Origin: JAFDWR01 sp038216655
GTDB taxonomy: Bacteria; Armatimonadota; Fimbriimonadia; Fimbriimonadales; Fimbriimonadaceae
Direction of reading: 5' to 3'
Assembly (NCBI GenBank): GCA_038216655.1
Contig: JBBQPZ010000020.1
Location: forward strand, 1 to 64,000
DNA: 64,000 nt
Shown: positions 51,662 to 59,831 of the stretch, one piece after another
How positions within the stretch are numbered: the first letter of the stretch is position 1
How the letters are laid out: the number at the start of each line of letters is the position of its first letter
Made by a program: the position numbers and the translations under genes
Notes under the pieces: generated by a model
Told to the model about the DNA's origin: nothing
Databases searched by the model: none
What the model saw: only the letters and a program-made list of their open reading frames with translations

Positions 51662-52723
51662 CTAGTGGGAGAAGTTGACGACGATTTTCTGGACGGTTCC
51701 ACGGACGTTTGAGGAAGCGCCACCGCCTACCTGGAGGACCGACGATTCCGCCCCGATGCCGCCGCAAACCAGGATGGTTTCACCTGGCGTGACGTCAATA
51801 TCCCGCCCGGTCGGAATCCAGCCATTCCAACGCCCAGATTGACTGGAGTTATGAAAGTTCAGTGCCGCCAACTCCACGAGCGAGCCGCTCTCCACCGTCG
51901 ACATGGCCTGCTCGGCTCGCTGGATCGTCATTGTCCAGTCTACGCGCGCGGCAGAAAATCCTGCGCCCGAGTCGACCGAGAGTTCGTAGTGGTTGATGTC
52001 GGCAAAAAAGCCGATGTTCATCTTCGTGTAGCCGTCCGGCACGGTGACGTACTGGCCGACCAGGCTGGTAGGTTCCAGTATCACGAGCCCGCTCCAGCAC
52101 GAAGAAGAAGCCGAGACCTTGCCGGAGTCGAGGTTCTCGTGGTGATGCTGAGTTCCGGGACCGCCGAAGAATGAGTCGTTCGAATTGAACCCTACTGCGT
52201 ACGGTGCACTGAGCTCAATCACATTGGAGGCGGGCGGTGGCCCGCTCTGCTCCGGGGTGACCGTGGTTACGACCCAATCGGCGGTGTTCAAGGAGAACAT
52301 CCCTGCAAAGCTTAGCGGGAGGCTCGGAATGCCGTTTAGGTAAGCACGCCCCGCGGCGACCAAGTCTTTGTGGAGGGAGTCGACCTGCTCCAGCGATTGG
52401 CGCCGGGCCTTAGCATCAAGGTCTACCTTGAACAACTCGGCAATCTGATCCGCGTATTTGCGCCCTTCGGGGGTGTCAACGATTCGCTGGATTCCCGGAT
52501 TCTTCGCAGTCAGTTCGGAGGCCTTCTGAAGCTTGCGGTCTTCTTTGCTGGGTGGTCGCTTCTTTTGCGATGAGGCGACGAGCTTCGAGTAGAGCCGTTG
52601 GGCGATGTCGGGCGAGACTCCCTTGCGAAGGTATCGAGTGTTGATCTGGGCCATCGCGGCGGGAGCGACCGTCAGGACTAGAATTGCCATTGCAGCACGG
52701 GACAGTAATTTCACGGGGAACAT
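51662..52723 (-). CDS. Secreted hypothetical protein
   Basis: 353 residues with signal peptide AAMAILVLTVAPAAMAQ. Residues 30-120 are helical and charged, with many K, R and D, ending DSLHKDLVAAGRAYL. From about 135 a beta-rich domain follows (FSLNTADWVVTTVTPEQSG, GFFADINHYELSVDSGAGFS, WIPTGRDIDVTPGETILVCG). No PEP-CTERM tail or lipobox. No family recognised. Upstream (52745-52765) the palindrome TTCAATATTGAA overlaps a possible TATAGT -10 box. Confidence 0.65.
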   Translation of the reverse strand: MFPVKLLSRAAMAILVLTVAPAAMAQINTRYLRKGVSPDIAQRLYSKLVASSQKKRPPSKEDRKLQKASELTAKNPGIQRIVDTPEGRKYADQIAELFKVDLDAKARRQSLEQVDSLHKDLVAAGRAYLNGIPSLPLSFAGMFSLNTADWVVTTVTPEQSGPPPASNVIELSAPYAVGFNSNDSFFGGPGTQHHHENLDSGKVSASSSCWSGLVILEPTSLVGQYVTVPDGYTKMNIGFFADINHYELSVDSGAGFSAARVDWTMTIQRAEQAMSTVESGSLVELAALNFHNSSQSGRWNGWIPTGRDIDVTPGETILVCGGIGAESSVLQVGGGASSNVRGTVQKIVVNFSH

Positions 52724-52931
52724 CGGCCTTTACTATAACTTCAATATTGAAATAGGGGCAACCCTCCTCGTAAGAAGACCGAGCCAACGCCGCCTTAGCC
52801 CGGCATGTCATGGAAAACCATGACACGAGGCCCCGAACGAACTGGGTTAGGCCACCCTGTCTTCAGGGTGGTATCAGCTACCAGTCAGGGTGGACTGTGT
52901 GCTGGTGCCCTAAGAGAGGACTGCAAATCAG

Positions 52932-53575
52932 ATGAAATCACAAACTGCTCGATTGAAGCAGGCTCGCTTCGCGATATTCGGGATGGCAATGGTGGGTTGC
53001 ACTTCGGCCAACGCGACGATCCTGTTCGACCAAATGTCGAATTACGGCACTTCGACCATTGTCTCGTCTTGGTGGACACGACCGCGGGGACAATCAACGA
53101 GGTTTGGTGGGTTGGCGGGGGCGCACCCGTTACCGGCTTTACCGTGCGTTTTTACACCGGCCTGGCCGCAGCTCCAGATTCACAGCCGACGATCTCCAAC
53201 CTCCCCGAAAACGAAACCCCGGCCGATTATCTCAAGGGCTACACGTTCGCTGGAAATGCGAACGAGACGGCTCTAGATTCCCGCTTTAACCAGTACCACG
53301 TGACGCTCCCGCAGCCCTTAGACTTGCAGGGCAATACCGTGTACTGGATCAAGATCGAAGCGGATATCGAGGGATACCCCTTCTGGGGATTAGCCACCGC
53401 CACCCACGGCCGTGATGTCCGGCATGTCAGTTACTTCACAGGCCTCGCCCAATTCTTGCCTGGCGCCAGTTCGGGGGCATTCGACCTCCGAGGCACGTTC
53501 GCCACACCAGAACCGGGCAGCTTAGCCGCCCTTGGGCTCGGCACCTTGCTGTTGTTGCGACGTCGACGACGCTAG
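52932..53575 (+). pseudogene. PEP-CTERM sorting-domain protein gene split by a frameshift
   Basis: Frame A from the ATG at 52932 encodes a basic N-terminus, a signal (FGMAMVGCTSANATILF) and DQMSNYGTSTIVSS. It then degenerates into arginine/proline-rich sequence and stops at 53276. A frame offset by one base continues LVDTTAGTINEVWWVGG through PVTGFTVRFYTGLAAAP to a PEP-CTERM tail (PEPGSLAALGLGTLLLL, RRRRR) ending at 53575. Joining near 53070-53080 gives about 214 residues, so one base seems missing (or two added). The offset frame alone is open from 52805 but has no signal peptide. Either a pseudogene or a sequence error. Confidence 0.8.
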
Positions 53576-53708
53576 ATCAAGACACAGATCAGCAGAGGGG
53601 TCCTGCCAATCGGCGGGGCCTTCTTCGTAAACGAGCCGAGGCCTGAATCCCATCGACCTTCCCTCCTCTTGTCCGACGCCATGGTAGTCTCGCCCCGGAG
53701 CTCACCCC

Positions 53709-53912
53709 ATGTACGAGTACATCACCCAGATCGTAAGTTACAAGAAAGACGAGGACTTAATGAAGCAACTCAACGACGGAGCCGCGCTCGGTTGGGAGGT
53801 TCTCACCGTCTATCCCCACTTCTGGGAGAAGAGCCTCGTGTTCTCAACTCAATCCACCTGCGCCGGCGTTATGGTCGTCTACCGGCGCGTCTTGAAGCCA
53901 GCCGGATCATAG
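53709..53912 (+). CDS. DUF4177-like small protein
   Basis: 67 residues, ATG with GGAG 9 bases upstream. MYEYITQIVSYKKDEDLMKQ (20 residues), LNDGAALGWEVLTVYPHFW and VVYRR follow the DUF4177 pattern (YEY..., LN..GAxGWE..., ...Y..KR). Function unknown. A longer overlapping frame (53669-53980) is arginine-rich and is taken as a shadow. Confidence 0.75.
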   Translation: MYEYITQIVSYKKDEDLMKQLNDGAALGWEVLTVYPHFWEKSLVFSTQSTCAGVMVVYRRVLKPAGS

Positions 53913-53997
53913 ATCATTTTTTGTCGGCCGGGCAAACGCCGCTTCAAAATATGCTGTTGGACCTACGGTCCCCCACTTGATGGCGCAGAATCTCTTT

Positions 53998-54534
53998 ATG
54001 AAAACGGCCCGCAAATGGACTTTAGGATTCGTCGCGGCGTGTGCCGGGATTTCCGGTCTGGGATGCGGCCACAAAGCCAACTCGCCCGACTACATGCATG
54101 ACATGGTCGTCCCGACAGAGAAGTCGGAGCCCTACCCCGGTCAGTTTGAGTTCTATATTCATACCGATGCGATCTTCTACGACCGTCGCGAGCAAGACCG
54201 ATTCTGGACTCAAATCAGAGCCGAAGCGATTGGAAAGTTGATACTGGCTGACAATAAGACCTTCACGCTAACACTCAAGACCCGCGCCCAGACCGTGATG
54301 GAAAGCGGGACCTGGGATAGCGATTCCAACTTTCACATTCTGAATGTCGACGTTGATGGCCAGGAAGTCGATCCATCGAAGGCTCCAATCACGAAAGTTT
54401 GGCCCAAACAAGGCGAACCCGAAGGTCCGCTTCTTCAGGAAATCCGAGGGAAGTACAAGCATACGTTGTCCATGGGCTGGGGCCGAACGAGCGGCTTCAT
54501 ACTCATCTTCCCTTGGGGAGAAGAGCATCGTTAG
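53998..54534 (+). CDS. Putative lipoprotein
   Basis: 178 residues from the ATG at 53998 (53977 is an alternative). The signal RKWTLGFVAACAGISGLGC ends in a lipobox (SGLG/C). The mature part is soluble, with FEFYIHTDAIFYDRREQDRF and WGRTSGFILIFPWGEEH. Residues around TFTLTLKTRAQTVMESGTWD look like lipocalin-type beta strands. No family assigned. It lies about 85 bases after the DUF4177-like gene. Confidence 0.65.
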   Translation: MKTARKWTLGFVAACAGISGLGCGHKANSPDYMHDMVVPTEKSEPYPGQFEFYIHTDAIFYDRREQDRFWTQIRAEAIGKLILADNKTFTLTLKTRAQTVMESGTWDSDSNFHILNVDVDGQEVDPSKAPITKVWPKQGEPEGPLLQEIRGKYKHTLSMGWGRTSGFILIFPWGEEHR

Positions 54535-54805
54535 CAGGGCGGTTCTCCTTCCCGCTCTTGGCGGGCCTGCACCTCATCAGAAGCCGACTCCCTCTAGGAT
54601 GGTGACAAAGGGTGCGTGGTAGAAGGTGGAGTTTGAGCTGCGCTTTATGTTCCCCCTGTCCGGGTCCATGAAAACACGGAATTCTTTGCTCTTCATGGCT
54701 TGTTTGGGCGCGAGAGGGGGTTTGTCAACCAGTTTTGTTTGGGTTGGTTCGGGGGATCGGACTGGCTCGGTCAGCTTAGGCTGATTTAGATTCGCTCGGA
54801 CGCAC
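54535..54805. other. Gene-free stretch downstream of groEL
   Basis: About 270 bases. A 76-codon minus-strand frame (54577-54807) lacks a start signal and begins inside the groEL terminator. ACTGGTTGACAAACC near 54730 resembles a -35 box on the minus strand. Nothing firm. Confidence 0.4.
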
Positions 54806-54833
54806 AAAAAAGCCCCGCCTTGCGGCGGGGCTT
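54806..54833 (-). terminator. Terminator of groEL
   Basis: AAGCCCCGCC and GGCGGGGCTT form a perfect 10-bp stem with a 4-base loop, followed on the minus strand by TTTTTTGTG. It starts 37 bases after the groEL stop. Confidence 0.95.
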
Positions 54834-54869
54834 GCAGAGCCGGCGAGACGCCAGAGCTCCCAGTAGGGC

Positions 54870-56483
54870 TTAGTGACTGTGGCCGTGGCCTTCGTCTTCG
54901 TCCTGCGGGATCTCGGCGACGATGGCTTCCGTGGTCAACAACAACCCGCTGATCGAGGCGGCGTTCTGGAGGGCCTGGCGTACGACCTTGGTCGGATCGA
55001 CGACGCCTTGGGCCATGAGGTCGCCGAACTCGAGGGTGGCGGCGTTGAACCCCTTCCCTTCGCGCTTGACTTGCTCGACCACGACGGAGCCTTCGACTCC
55101 GGCGTTCTCCGCGATCGTGCGGATCGGGGCTTCGATCGCCTTCTTGATGATACGGACGCCGATCTGCTCGTCTCCGAGCATGGCCGACTTCGTACCAATC
55201 ATCGCGTCAAGCACCTTGCCCGCGGTGAGGAGCGCGGTGCCGCCTCCGGGGACGATGCCTTCTTCGAGGGCGGCTCGGGTTGAGGCGAGCGCGTCTTCGA
55301 TGCGGGCCTTGATCTCCTTGAGGGAGGTTTCGGTGGCGGCACCGACCTTGACAATGGCGACGCCGCCGCTGAGCTTGGCGTAGCGCTCCTGGAGCTTCTC
55401 CTTGTCGTAGGAGCTGTCGGTGTTCTCGGTCTGGTTCTTGAGCTGCTTGAGGCGGCCTTCGATCTGGGCCTTGTCGCCCTTACCGCCGACGATCGTGGTG
55501 TTCTCCTTGGTGATCACGATGCGGCTGCAGGTGCCGAGCATGTCGGGAGTAACGTTGTCGAGCTTGATGCCGAGGTCTTCGCTAATGAACTGGCCGCCGG
55601 TGAGGATGGCCATGTCTTCGAGCATCGCCTTGCGTCGGTCGCCAAAGCCGGGGGCCTTGACGGCGGCGATCGGAAGGTTCGCGCGGAGGCGGTTCAGGAC
55701 GAGGGTGGCGAGGCATTCGTTCTCGACATCTTCGGCGATGATGATGAACGGCTTGCCGAGCTTGAGCACCTTCTCCAGCATCGGGATCAGGTCCTGGATG
55801 TTGCTGATCTTCTTCTCATAGAAGAGGATGAGCGGATCTTCGTAGACGGTCTCCATACGGGTGGCGTCGGTGACGAAGTAGGGAGACATGAAGCCCTTAT
55901 CGAACTGGAGGCCCTCGACGGTTTCAGTCGTGGTCTCGGTCGATTTGGATTCTTCGACGGTGACGACGCCGTCCTTGCCGACCTTGTGGATCAGCTTGCC
56001 GACGAGCTCACCGAGCTCGGCGTCGTTGGCGGAGATGCTCGCGACTTCGATCGCGCCCTTCTCGCCCTTGACGGGGATGGAGATCCGAGCGAGCTCGGCG
56101 ACGATGGCGTCAACGGCCTTCTCGATTCCGGTCTTGATCAGCGTGGCGTTGCTACCGGCGGCGACGTTGCGGATGCCTTCCTTGAAGATGGCCTGGGCGA
56201 GCACGGTGGCGGTGGTGGTGCCATCGCCGGCGGTGTCGTTGGTCTTGGACGAGACTTCGCGAATGAGCTGCGCGCCCATATTCTCGAAGCGGTTTTCGAC
56301 CTCGATTTCCTTGGCGATGGTCACGCCGTCGTTGATGACGACGGGGGAGCCGAACTTGCGTTCGAGGACGACATTGCGTCCGCGCGGGCCAAGGGTGACC
56401 TTGACGGCATTGGCGAGTTTATCGACGCCGATCTCAAGGAGTTTTCGGGCTTCGTCGGTGTATTTGATTTCTTTTGCAGGCAT
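54870..56483 (-). CDS. groEL: Chaperonin GroEL
   Basis: 537 residues. MPAKEIKYTDEARKLLEIGV opens the equatorial domain, with TLGPRGRNVVLERKFGSP and NDTAGDGTTTATVLA (nucleotide site, catalytic Asp in AGDGTTT). The apical domain is about 190-370 and the C-terminal equatorial part begins near 400 (EEGIVPGGGTALL). The tail is EDEGHGHSH, a short His-rich end instead of the usual GGM repeats; the tail faces the folding cavity and may bind metal. Works with GroES on unfolded proteins in the cytoplasm. It is the last gene of the CIRCE-controlled unit. Confidence 0.97.
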   Translation of the reverse strand: MPAKEIKYTDEARKLLEIGVDKLANAVKVTLGPRGRNVVLERKFGSPVVINDGVTIAKEIEVENRFENMGAQLIREVSSKTNDTAGDGTTTATVLAQAIFKEGIRNVAAGSNATLIKTGIEKAVDAIVAELARISIPVKGEKGAIEVASISANDAELGELVGKLIHKVGKDGVVTVEESKSTETTTETVEGLQFDKGFMSPYFVTDATRMETVYEDPLILFYEKKISNIQDLIPMLEKVLKLGKPFIIIAEDVENECLATLVLNRLRANLPIAAVKAPGFGDRRKAMLEDMAILTGGQFISEDLGIKLDNVTPDMLGTCSRIVITKENTTIVGGKGDKAQIEGRLKQLKNQTENTDSSYDKEKLQERYAKLSGGVAIVKVGAATETSLKEIKARIEDALASTRAALEEGIVPGGGTALLTAGKVLDAMIGTKSAMLGDEQIGVRIIKKAIEAPIRTIAENAGVEGSVVVEQVKREGKGFNAATLEFGDLMAQGVVDPTKVVRQALQNAASISGLLLTTEAIVAEIPQDEDEGHGHSH

Positions 56484-56522
56484 TTTTGTTTGGGTCCTTT
56501 TTTGGGGCGAAGACTTCGCTTT

Positions 56523-56564
56523 GGTAAGGGGGTAAAGGGTAAGGGGTAAGGGGGAGGCAGATGG
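56523..56564. repeat. Left inverted repeat of the IVS-like element
   Basis: GGTAAGGGGGTAAAGGGTAA then GGGGTAAGGGGGAGGCAGATGG. An 18-base core, GGGGTAAAGGGTAAGGGG (56529-56546), matches the complement of the right arm exactly. The end CAGATGG also matches, with one gap between. Confidence 0.85.
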
Positions 56565-56568
56565 AGGG

Positions 56569-57030
56569 CTATTTTTTCATTCTTAGGCTTTGGGTAAGTC
56601 GAAGGAGCATTGCACTGATTCGATTGATGGAGCTCACGGCACTTTCGGCATCTTTCTGTTCAATGAACTTGAGGCGGATCGCTACTTCGATAGCTGCGTC
56701 GACTTCATGGAGAGAACCCCGCGCGATGTCGGCGAACCTAGCGAACTCGGCTTTGCCGTTCCTTCCCCAGCCTTCTGCGATGTTCAGGGTAACGGAGACG
56801 GCGGCTCGGCGCAGTTGCCGAGTCAGACCGCTCATTTCCTGGCTCGGAAAGCTGGAGGTTAGCCTATAGCACTCAGCCACTAAGTCCATGCCAACTTGCC
56901 ATACTGTCAGATCTTTGAAACCGCGTGGGTCAGAATCAGCAGATTGATACGAAGCGTTTCCTTCTGCGACGACGGAGGAGTCAACCATTCGGTTGAGAAC
57001 TTCAGCAATCGGCAAGAAATCCGTCTCCAT
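56569..57030 (-). CDS. Four-helix-bundle protein (23S rRNA IVS / S23 family)
   Basis: 153 residues. Residues 1-35 are a variable extension. The family core begins GFKDLTVWQVGMDLVAECYR (about residue 37), then MSGLTRQLRRAAVSVTLNIA, EGWGRNGKAEFARFADIARG and SLHEVDAAIEVAIRL, the standard S23 signature found in proteins encoded in 23S rRNA intervening sequences and in Avd-like proteins. It forms homopentamers and binds nucleic acid. GGAG stands 5 bases upstream of the ATG, both inside the right inverted repeat. It lies between groES and groEL, where nothing is normally inserted. Confidence 0.9.
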   Translation of the reverse strand: METDFLPIAEVLNRMVDSSVVAEGNASYQSADSDPRGFKDLTVWQVGMDLVAECYRLTSSFPSQEMSGLTRQLRRAAVSVTLNIAEGWGRNGKAEFARFADIARGSLHEVDAAIEVAIRLKFIEQKDAESAVSSINRISAMLLRLTQSLRMKK

Positions 57031-57070
57031 CTGCTCCGTCCGCCTTACCCCCTTACCCTTTACCCCTTAT
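57027..57070. repeat. Right inverted repeat of the IVS-like element
   Basis: The minus-strand reading is ATAAGGGGTAAAGGGTAAGG then GGGTAAGGCGGACGGAGCAGATGG. It includes the groES stop TAA at its outer edge and the Shine-Dalgarno and ATG of the inner gene at its inner edge. Complementary to 56523-56564. Confidence 0.85.
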
Positions 57071-57378
57071 GCTGACGCTCCCACGAGCGCCCCATCGACT
57101 ACAGCCAAAACATCGTCGGCTCGGAGGATCACGTAGTCTTTGGCGTCGACGGTGATTTCGGTTCCGCCGTATTTGCCGTAGAGGACGACGTCGCCGACCT
57201 TGACGTCGATCGGGGCGAGTTGGCCGCTGTCTAGGCGCTTGCCGGGACCGACAGCGAGGACGGTGCCGCGCTGGGGCTTTTCTTGCGCGCTGTCGGGAAG
57301 GATGATGCCGCTGGCGGTGGTGTGCTCTTTGGCGGCGGCTTCGACGACGAGTCGATCGTGAAGGGGTTGCAGTGCCAT
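57067..57378 (-). CDS. groES: Co-chaperonin GroES
   Basis: 103 residues from the ATG at 57378. MALQPLHDRLVVEAAAKEHT, TASGIILPDSAQEKPQRGTV (mobile loop and strand), VGDVVLYGKYGGTEI and KDYVILRADDVLAVV match the family. A short extension DGALVGASA follows the normal end; the stop codon TAA lies in the arm of the neighbouring inserted element, so the extension may come from that junction. It caps GroEL rings. An in-frame extension to 57429 lacks family support. Confidence 0.95.
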   Translation of the reverse strand: MALQPLHDRLVVEAAAKEHTTASGIILPDSAQEKPQRGTVLAVGPGKRLDSGQLAPIDVKVGDVVLYGKYGGTEITVDAKDYVILRADDVLAVVDGALVGASA

Positions 57379-57436
57379 ATTTTGTGTGTTCTCCCTGTAA
57401 TCAGGTTGCGAAAATGTGTTGCTGGTCAACCAGCGG

Positions 57437-57463
57437 TTAGCAGTTTACCTCTCCGAGTGCCAA
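57437..57463 (-). promoter_or_regulatory. CIRCE operator (HrcA site)
   Basis: TTAGCAGTT-N9-GAGTGCCAA against TTAGCACTC-N9-GAGTGCTAA: 7 of 9 and 8 of 9 matches with the exact 9-base spacer. It lies 59-85 bases upstream of the groES start, in the place where HrcA represses groESL until heat shock. Confidence 0.85.
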
Positions 57464-57544
57464 AAACTAGCCCCTTTCCTTCTGGGATCGGGCGGCTCGG
57501 AAGGCCTTGTGAGAGTATTGAGTATAGGAGGATTGAGGCGGAGA

Positions 57545-57711
57545 TTCATCCTGAGGGATGTTTGTGCCGAGGCTGCTTGCTTGCGGTTCGCTGGCAAACC
57601 TGGGTTGGGGAGACGAACAAGAGGCGATGACGGTCAGGTTCCTACGTCCGCCGCATCCGAACTGGGTAAATGACCTACAAGAAGATGGGCGACGTCGGTC
57701 GGAATGACAAC
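57545..57711 (+). repeat. Dispersed repeat, copy B
   Basis: Begins TTCATCCTGAGGGATGTTTG, TGCCGAGG, then GGTCAGGTTCCT in the middle and TCGGAATGACAAC at the end, in the same order as copy A at 17391-17510 (opposite strand). The interior differs in length (about 167 versus 120 bases). Non-coding. Confidence 0.55.
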
Positions 57712-57721
57712 GTCGCCCATC
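57684..57721 (-). terminator. Hairpin terminator of the PEP-CTERM metallopeptidase gene
   Basis: GATGGGCGACGT and ACGTCGCCCATC form a perfect 12-bp stem, 16 bases after the stop of the minus-strand gene, then TTCTTGT. The loop contains GTCATTCC, the end of repeat copy B. Confidence 0.7.
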
Positions 57722-57736
57722 ACTGGATACTTCCCC

Positions 57737-59083
57737 TCAGCTACGGCGTCGGCGCCGCCGCAAGGCCAGGACGCCCAGTCCCAGCACGGCGAAAGTCGCG
57801 GGCTCTGGGACGGCCGCGAAGCCGCTGCCAGTGAGGAAGTAGCTCCCCATCGTGTAGTAGTGCGCGGTCGGATCGAACGTGGAGGTGTAGCCTCCGACGC
57901 TGGCGACCTGGACGTAGTAGTCGCCGGTAACCAAGTTGCCGTTGAAGCTCTCGAAGAGGGTCGAGGAATCCCGGACTCCGGTGGCGACGAGGTTGCCGCC
58001 CGAGTCGAAGATGCGCATCGTGCTGTCGAGCATCGCGTCGCCGTCCGCCGTTCCCGGGGTGACGAGTTCGCCGCCGTCGTGCGCGACAAGGTTGATCACT
58101 CCGCCGTTGCTGTGGAACTTGAAGAAGTCCGTGGTGTAATTGGCCTCGCCGATCGGATTCGGGTTCACAGGATCGGTCGGGACGATGAGTCCTTTCGCAA
58201 GATTGAAGTCGACGGCGTTCCCGGAGACCGGGAGGGTCGTGGCGGAGGCCATCGAATGACCAATGCTGTCCTGCATGAACGCTCCGCCCATGCCAGGGTC
58301 ATTCGTGATGAGCTGAGCGTCGTTCTGAGTGGCTCGCCCTCCGATGTTTGCGTTTCCGAGACGCCAGAGTCCGCGCTGGCTGTAGTAGGCGACGCCCATG
58401 ATCGGTGCGTACGAGCCGTCTCCGGTCGCGCCGTTGTTCGTGCTGTATTCGGCGGTCTGGGTGTCGCCAGTGTAGTCGCCCTGGTGCCAGAGACCGAGGC
58501 CATGCCCATTTTCGTGGGCGCTGGCGGTGGCCATGTTATGCGCATTGCCGCCGTAAACGTCAGCGAAGAGCCAGTTGGTGTGGTAGCCGTTGCCCGGGCT
58601 GGCCGGGGTGCCTGCGTAGCTGTAGGGCGTGACCCCCACGTACGAGACGCCGCCCGCGCCGGCGCTGTACCAGGCGTTGCTGCCGCCGAGGATGGTGTGC
58701 ATCATCTGCGCGGTGTTCTCATAGTAGGCCTGGCGCGCGGGATCGGAGTACGCCTGCGCCGCGGCGACCGCCGGGTCGACGGTGGTGACGTTGATGTTGT
58801 AGGGCGAATAGCTCTCGGCGATGCGCGACCAGGTATCGGTGATCGTTGCGACCTGGTCGGTCGAGAAGCTGGTGGTCGCTCCGCCATAGGCCGGGACCGC
58901 GCCCGGCGTTCCGCCTCCCCAGGTTCCCGTGTAGTTGAACCCGGCGAAGTCGAGATAGATCGTGTAAGCGGCACCTACTCGGCTATTTAGAGCCGGAGGC
59001 AAAGGGTGAACATCCGCGAGGGCCATCGAGGCCACCACAAGAGAACCGGCAACGAGAACAGAGCAGCGGAACGGCAAAGGCAT
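57737..59083 (-). CDS. PEP-CTERM protein with zinc metallopeptidase motif
   Basis: 448 residues from the ATG at 59083, which has GGAGGAG 6 bases upstream; the frame extends 27 codons further without need. The signal is RCSVLVAGSLVVASMALADV. Residues 40-230 include YTIYLDFAGFNYTGTW and a metzincin-like zinc site SAHENGHGLGLWHQGDY (HExGHxxGxxH), followed by APIMGVAYY with a Met turn. The rest is beta-rich (NLVAHDGGELV, YYVQVASVGGYTSTFD). The C-terminus is VPEPATFAVLGLGVLAL and RRRRRRS. Probably a surface-anchored or secreted protease; substrate unknown. Confidence 0.88.
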   Translation of the reverse strand: MPLPFRCSVLVAGSLVVASMALADVHPLPPALNSRVGAAYTIYLDFAGFNYTGTWGGGTPGAVPAYGGATTSFSTDQVATITDTWSRIAESYSPYNINVTTVDPAVAAAQAYSDPARQAYYENTAQMMHTILGGSNAWYSAGAGGVSYVGVTPYSYAGTPASPGNGYHTNWLFADVYGGNAHNMATASAHENGHGLGLWHQGDYTGDTQTAEYSTNNGATGDGSYAPIMGVAYYSQRGLWRLGNANIGGRATQNDAQLITNDPGMGGAFMQDSIGHSMASATTLPVSGNAVDFNLAKGLIVPTDPVNPNPIGEANYTTDFFKFHSNGGVINLVAHDGGELVTPGTADGDAMLDSTMRIFDSGGNLVATGVRDSSTLFESFNGNLVTGDYYVQVASVGGYTSTFDPTAHYYTMGSYFLTGSGFAAVPEPATFAVLGLGVLALRRRRRRS

Positions 59084-59363
59084 TAGAATCTCCTCCAAAA
59101 CAAGAAGGCGGTCCAAATCGGCCCGACCTAGTTTCATTTTACTGGACGGGTCCGGCCAACCCAAACGTTGGGTCCGAAACCTTGCATTTGTTGCGGGTTC
59201 GGGTTGGTTGTGTTGCTCCGGAGGTTCGGTGGTTTGTCCGATCCTTCGCGAATGCCAACAATTTCGAACAAACCCCTTGGGGCCGCGGCCAATGCTCCAA
59301 TCTCAAACTAGTTGCCAAAGTGTCCGGTTTGCTCACCTGAAGTCGCCTAGGATAGAGGCACCC

Positions 59364-59831
59364 ATGCTTTCACTTTTCGCCTTCCTAACGCTCGCTCCCT
59401 CAACTCCGCCGGAGTCCCATCAGTTTGACTTCTGGGTCGGCGACTGGAAATGCGAGGGAATCTCTTACGACGCCCAGGGACACGAGACCAAGACCACGGC
59501 CACCAACCACATCCGCCGAATCCTAAAGGGGAATGTGATCGAGGAGCAGTTCACATCGGCGACGCTTCACGGGACGAGCCATTCCGTCTACGTGCCGGGC
59601 CGGGGATGGCGTCAAACTTGGGTCGACGGTCAGGGTGGCTACATCGCCCTTGCCGGTTCATTCGCGGACGGGAAGATGACCCTGGAGACGTTGCCCGGGG
59701 GCGCGGTCAAGGCTTCGCGGATGGTGTTCGATTCGATCACCCCGAAGAGCTTCGACTGGCGCTGGGAAGCCACGACGGACGGCGGGAAGAATTGGCGTCT
59801 GGCGTGGCTGCTGCACTATACGCGGAAGTAG
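59364..59831 (+). CDS. DUF1579-like protein
   Basis: 155 residues from the ATG at 59364 (GAGG 6 bases upstream). HQFDFWVGDWKCEGISYD, NHIRRILKGNVIEEQFTS, then YVPGRGWRQTWVDGQGGYIA and RLAWLLHYTRK follow the DUF1579 beta-barrel plan. A short hydrophobic start (MLSLFAFLTLAPSTPP) may be a signal. Function unknown. Its stop codon is directly followed by a hexanucleotide repeat. Confidence 0.75.
   Translation: MLSLFAFLTLAPSTPPESHQFDFWVGDWKCEGISYDAQGHETKTTATNHIRRILKGNVIEEQFTSATLHGTSHSVYVPGRGWRQTWVDGQGGYIALAGSFADGKMTLETLPGGAVKASRMVFDSITPKSFDWRWEATTDGGKNWRLAWLLHYTRK

Larger units (their letters stand above)
56523..57070 (-). mobile_element. IVS-like element inserted between groES and groEL
   Basis: A 548-bp block bounded by 42-44-bp inverted repeats encloses one gene, the four-helix-bundle protein. 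The right arm contains both the groES stop codon and the start codon of the inner gene; the left arm ends about 40 bases before the groEL start. Pairing of the arms in the mRNA would close a stem below the inner gene, as in intervening sequences of 23S rRNA that encode the same protein family. There is no transposase. Mobility is inferred, not shown. Confidence 0.6.

Noticed and set aside
54577..54807. 76-codon minus-strand frame after groEL
   Set aside because: Starts inside the groEL terminator, has no Shine-Dalgarno and no family pattern.
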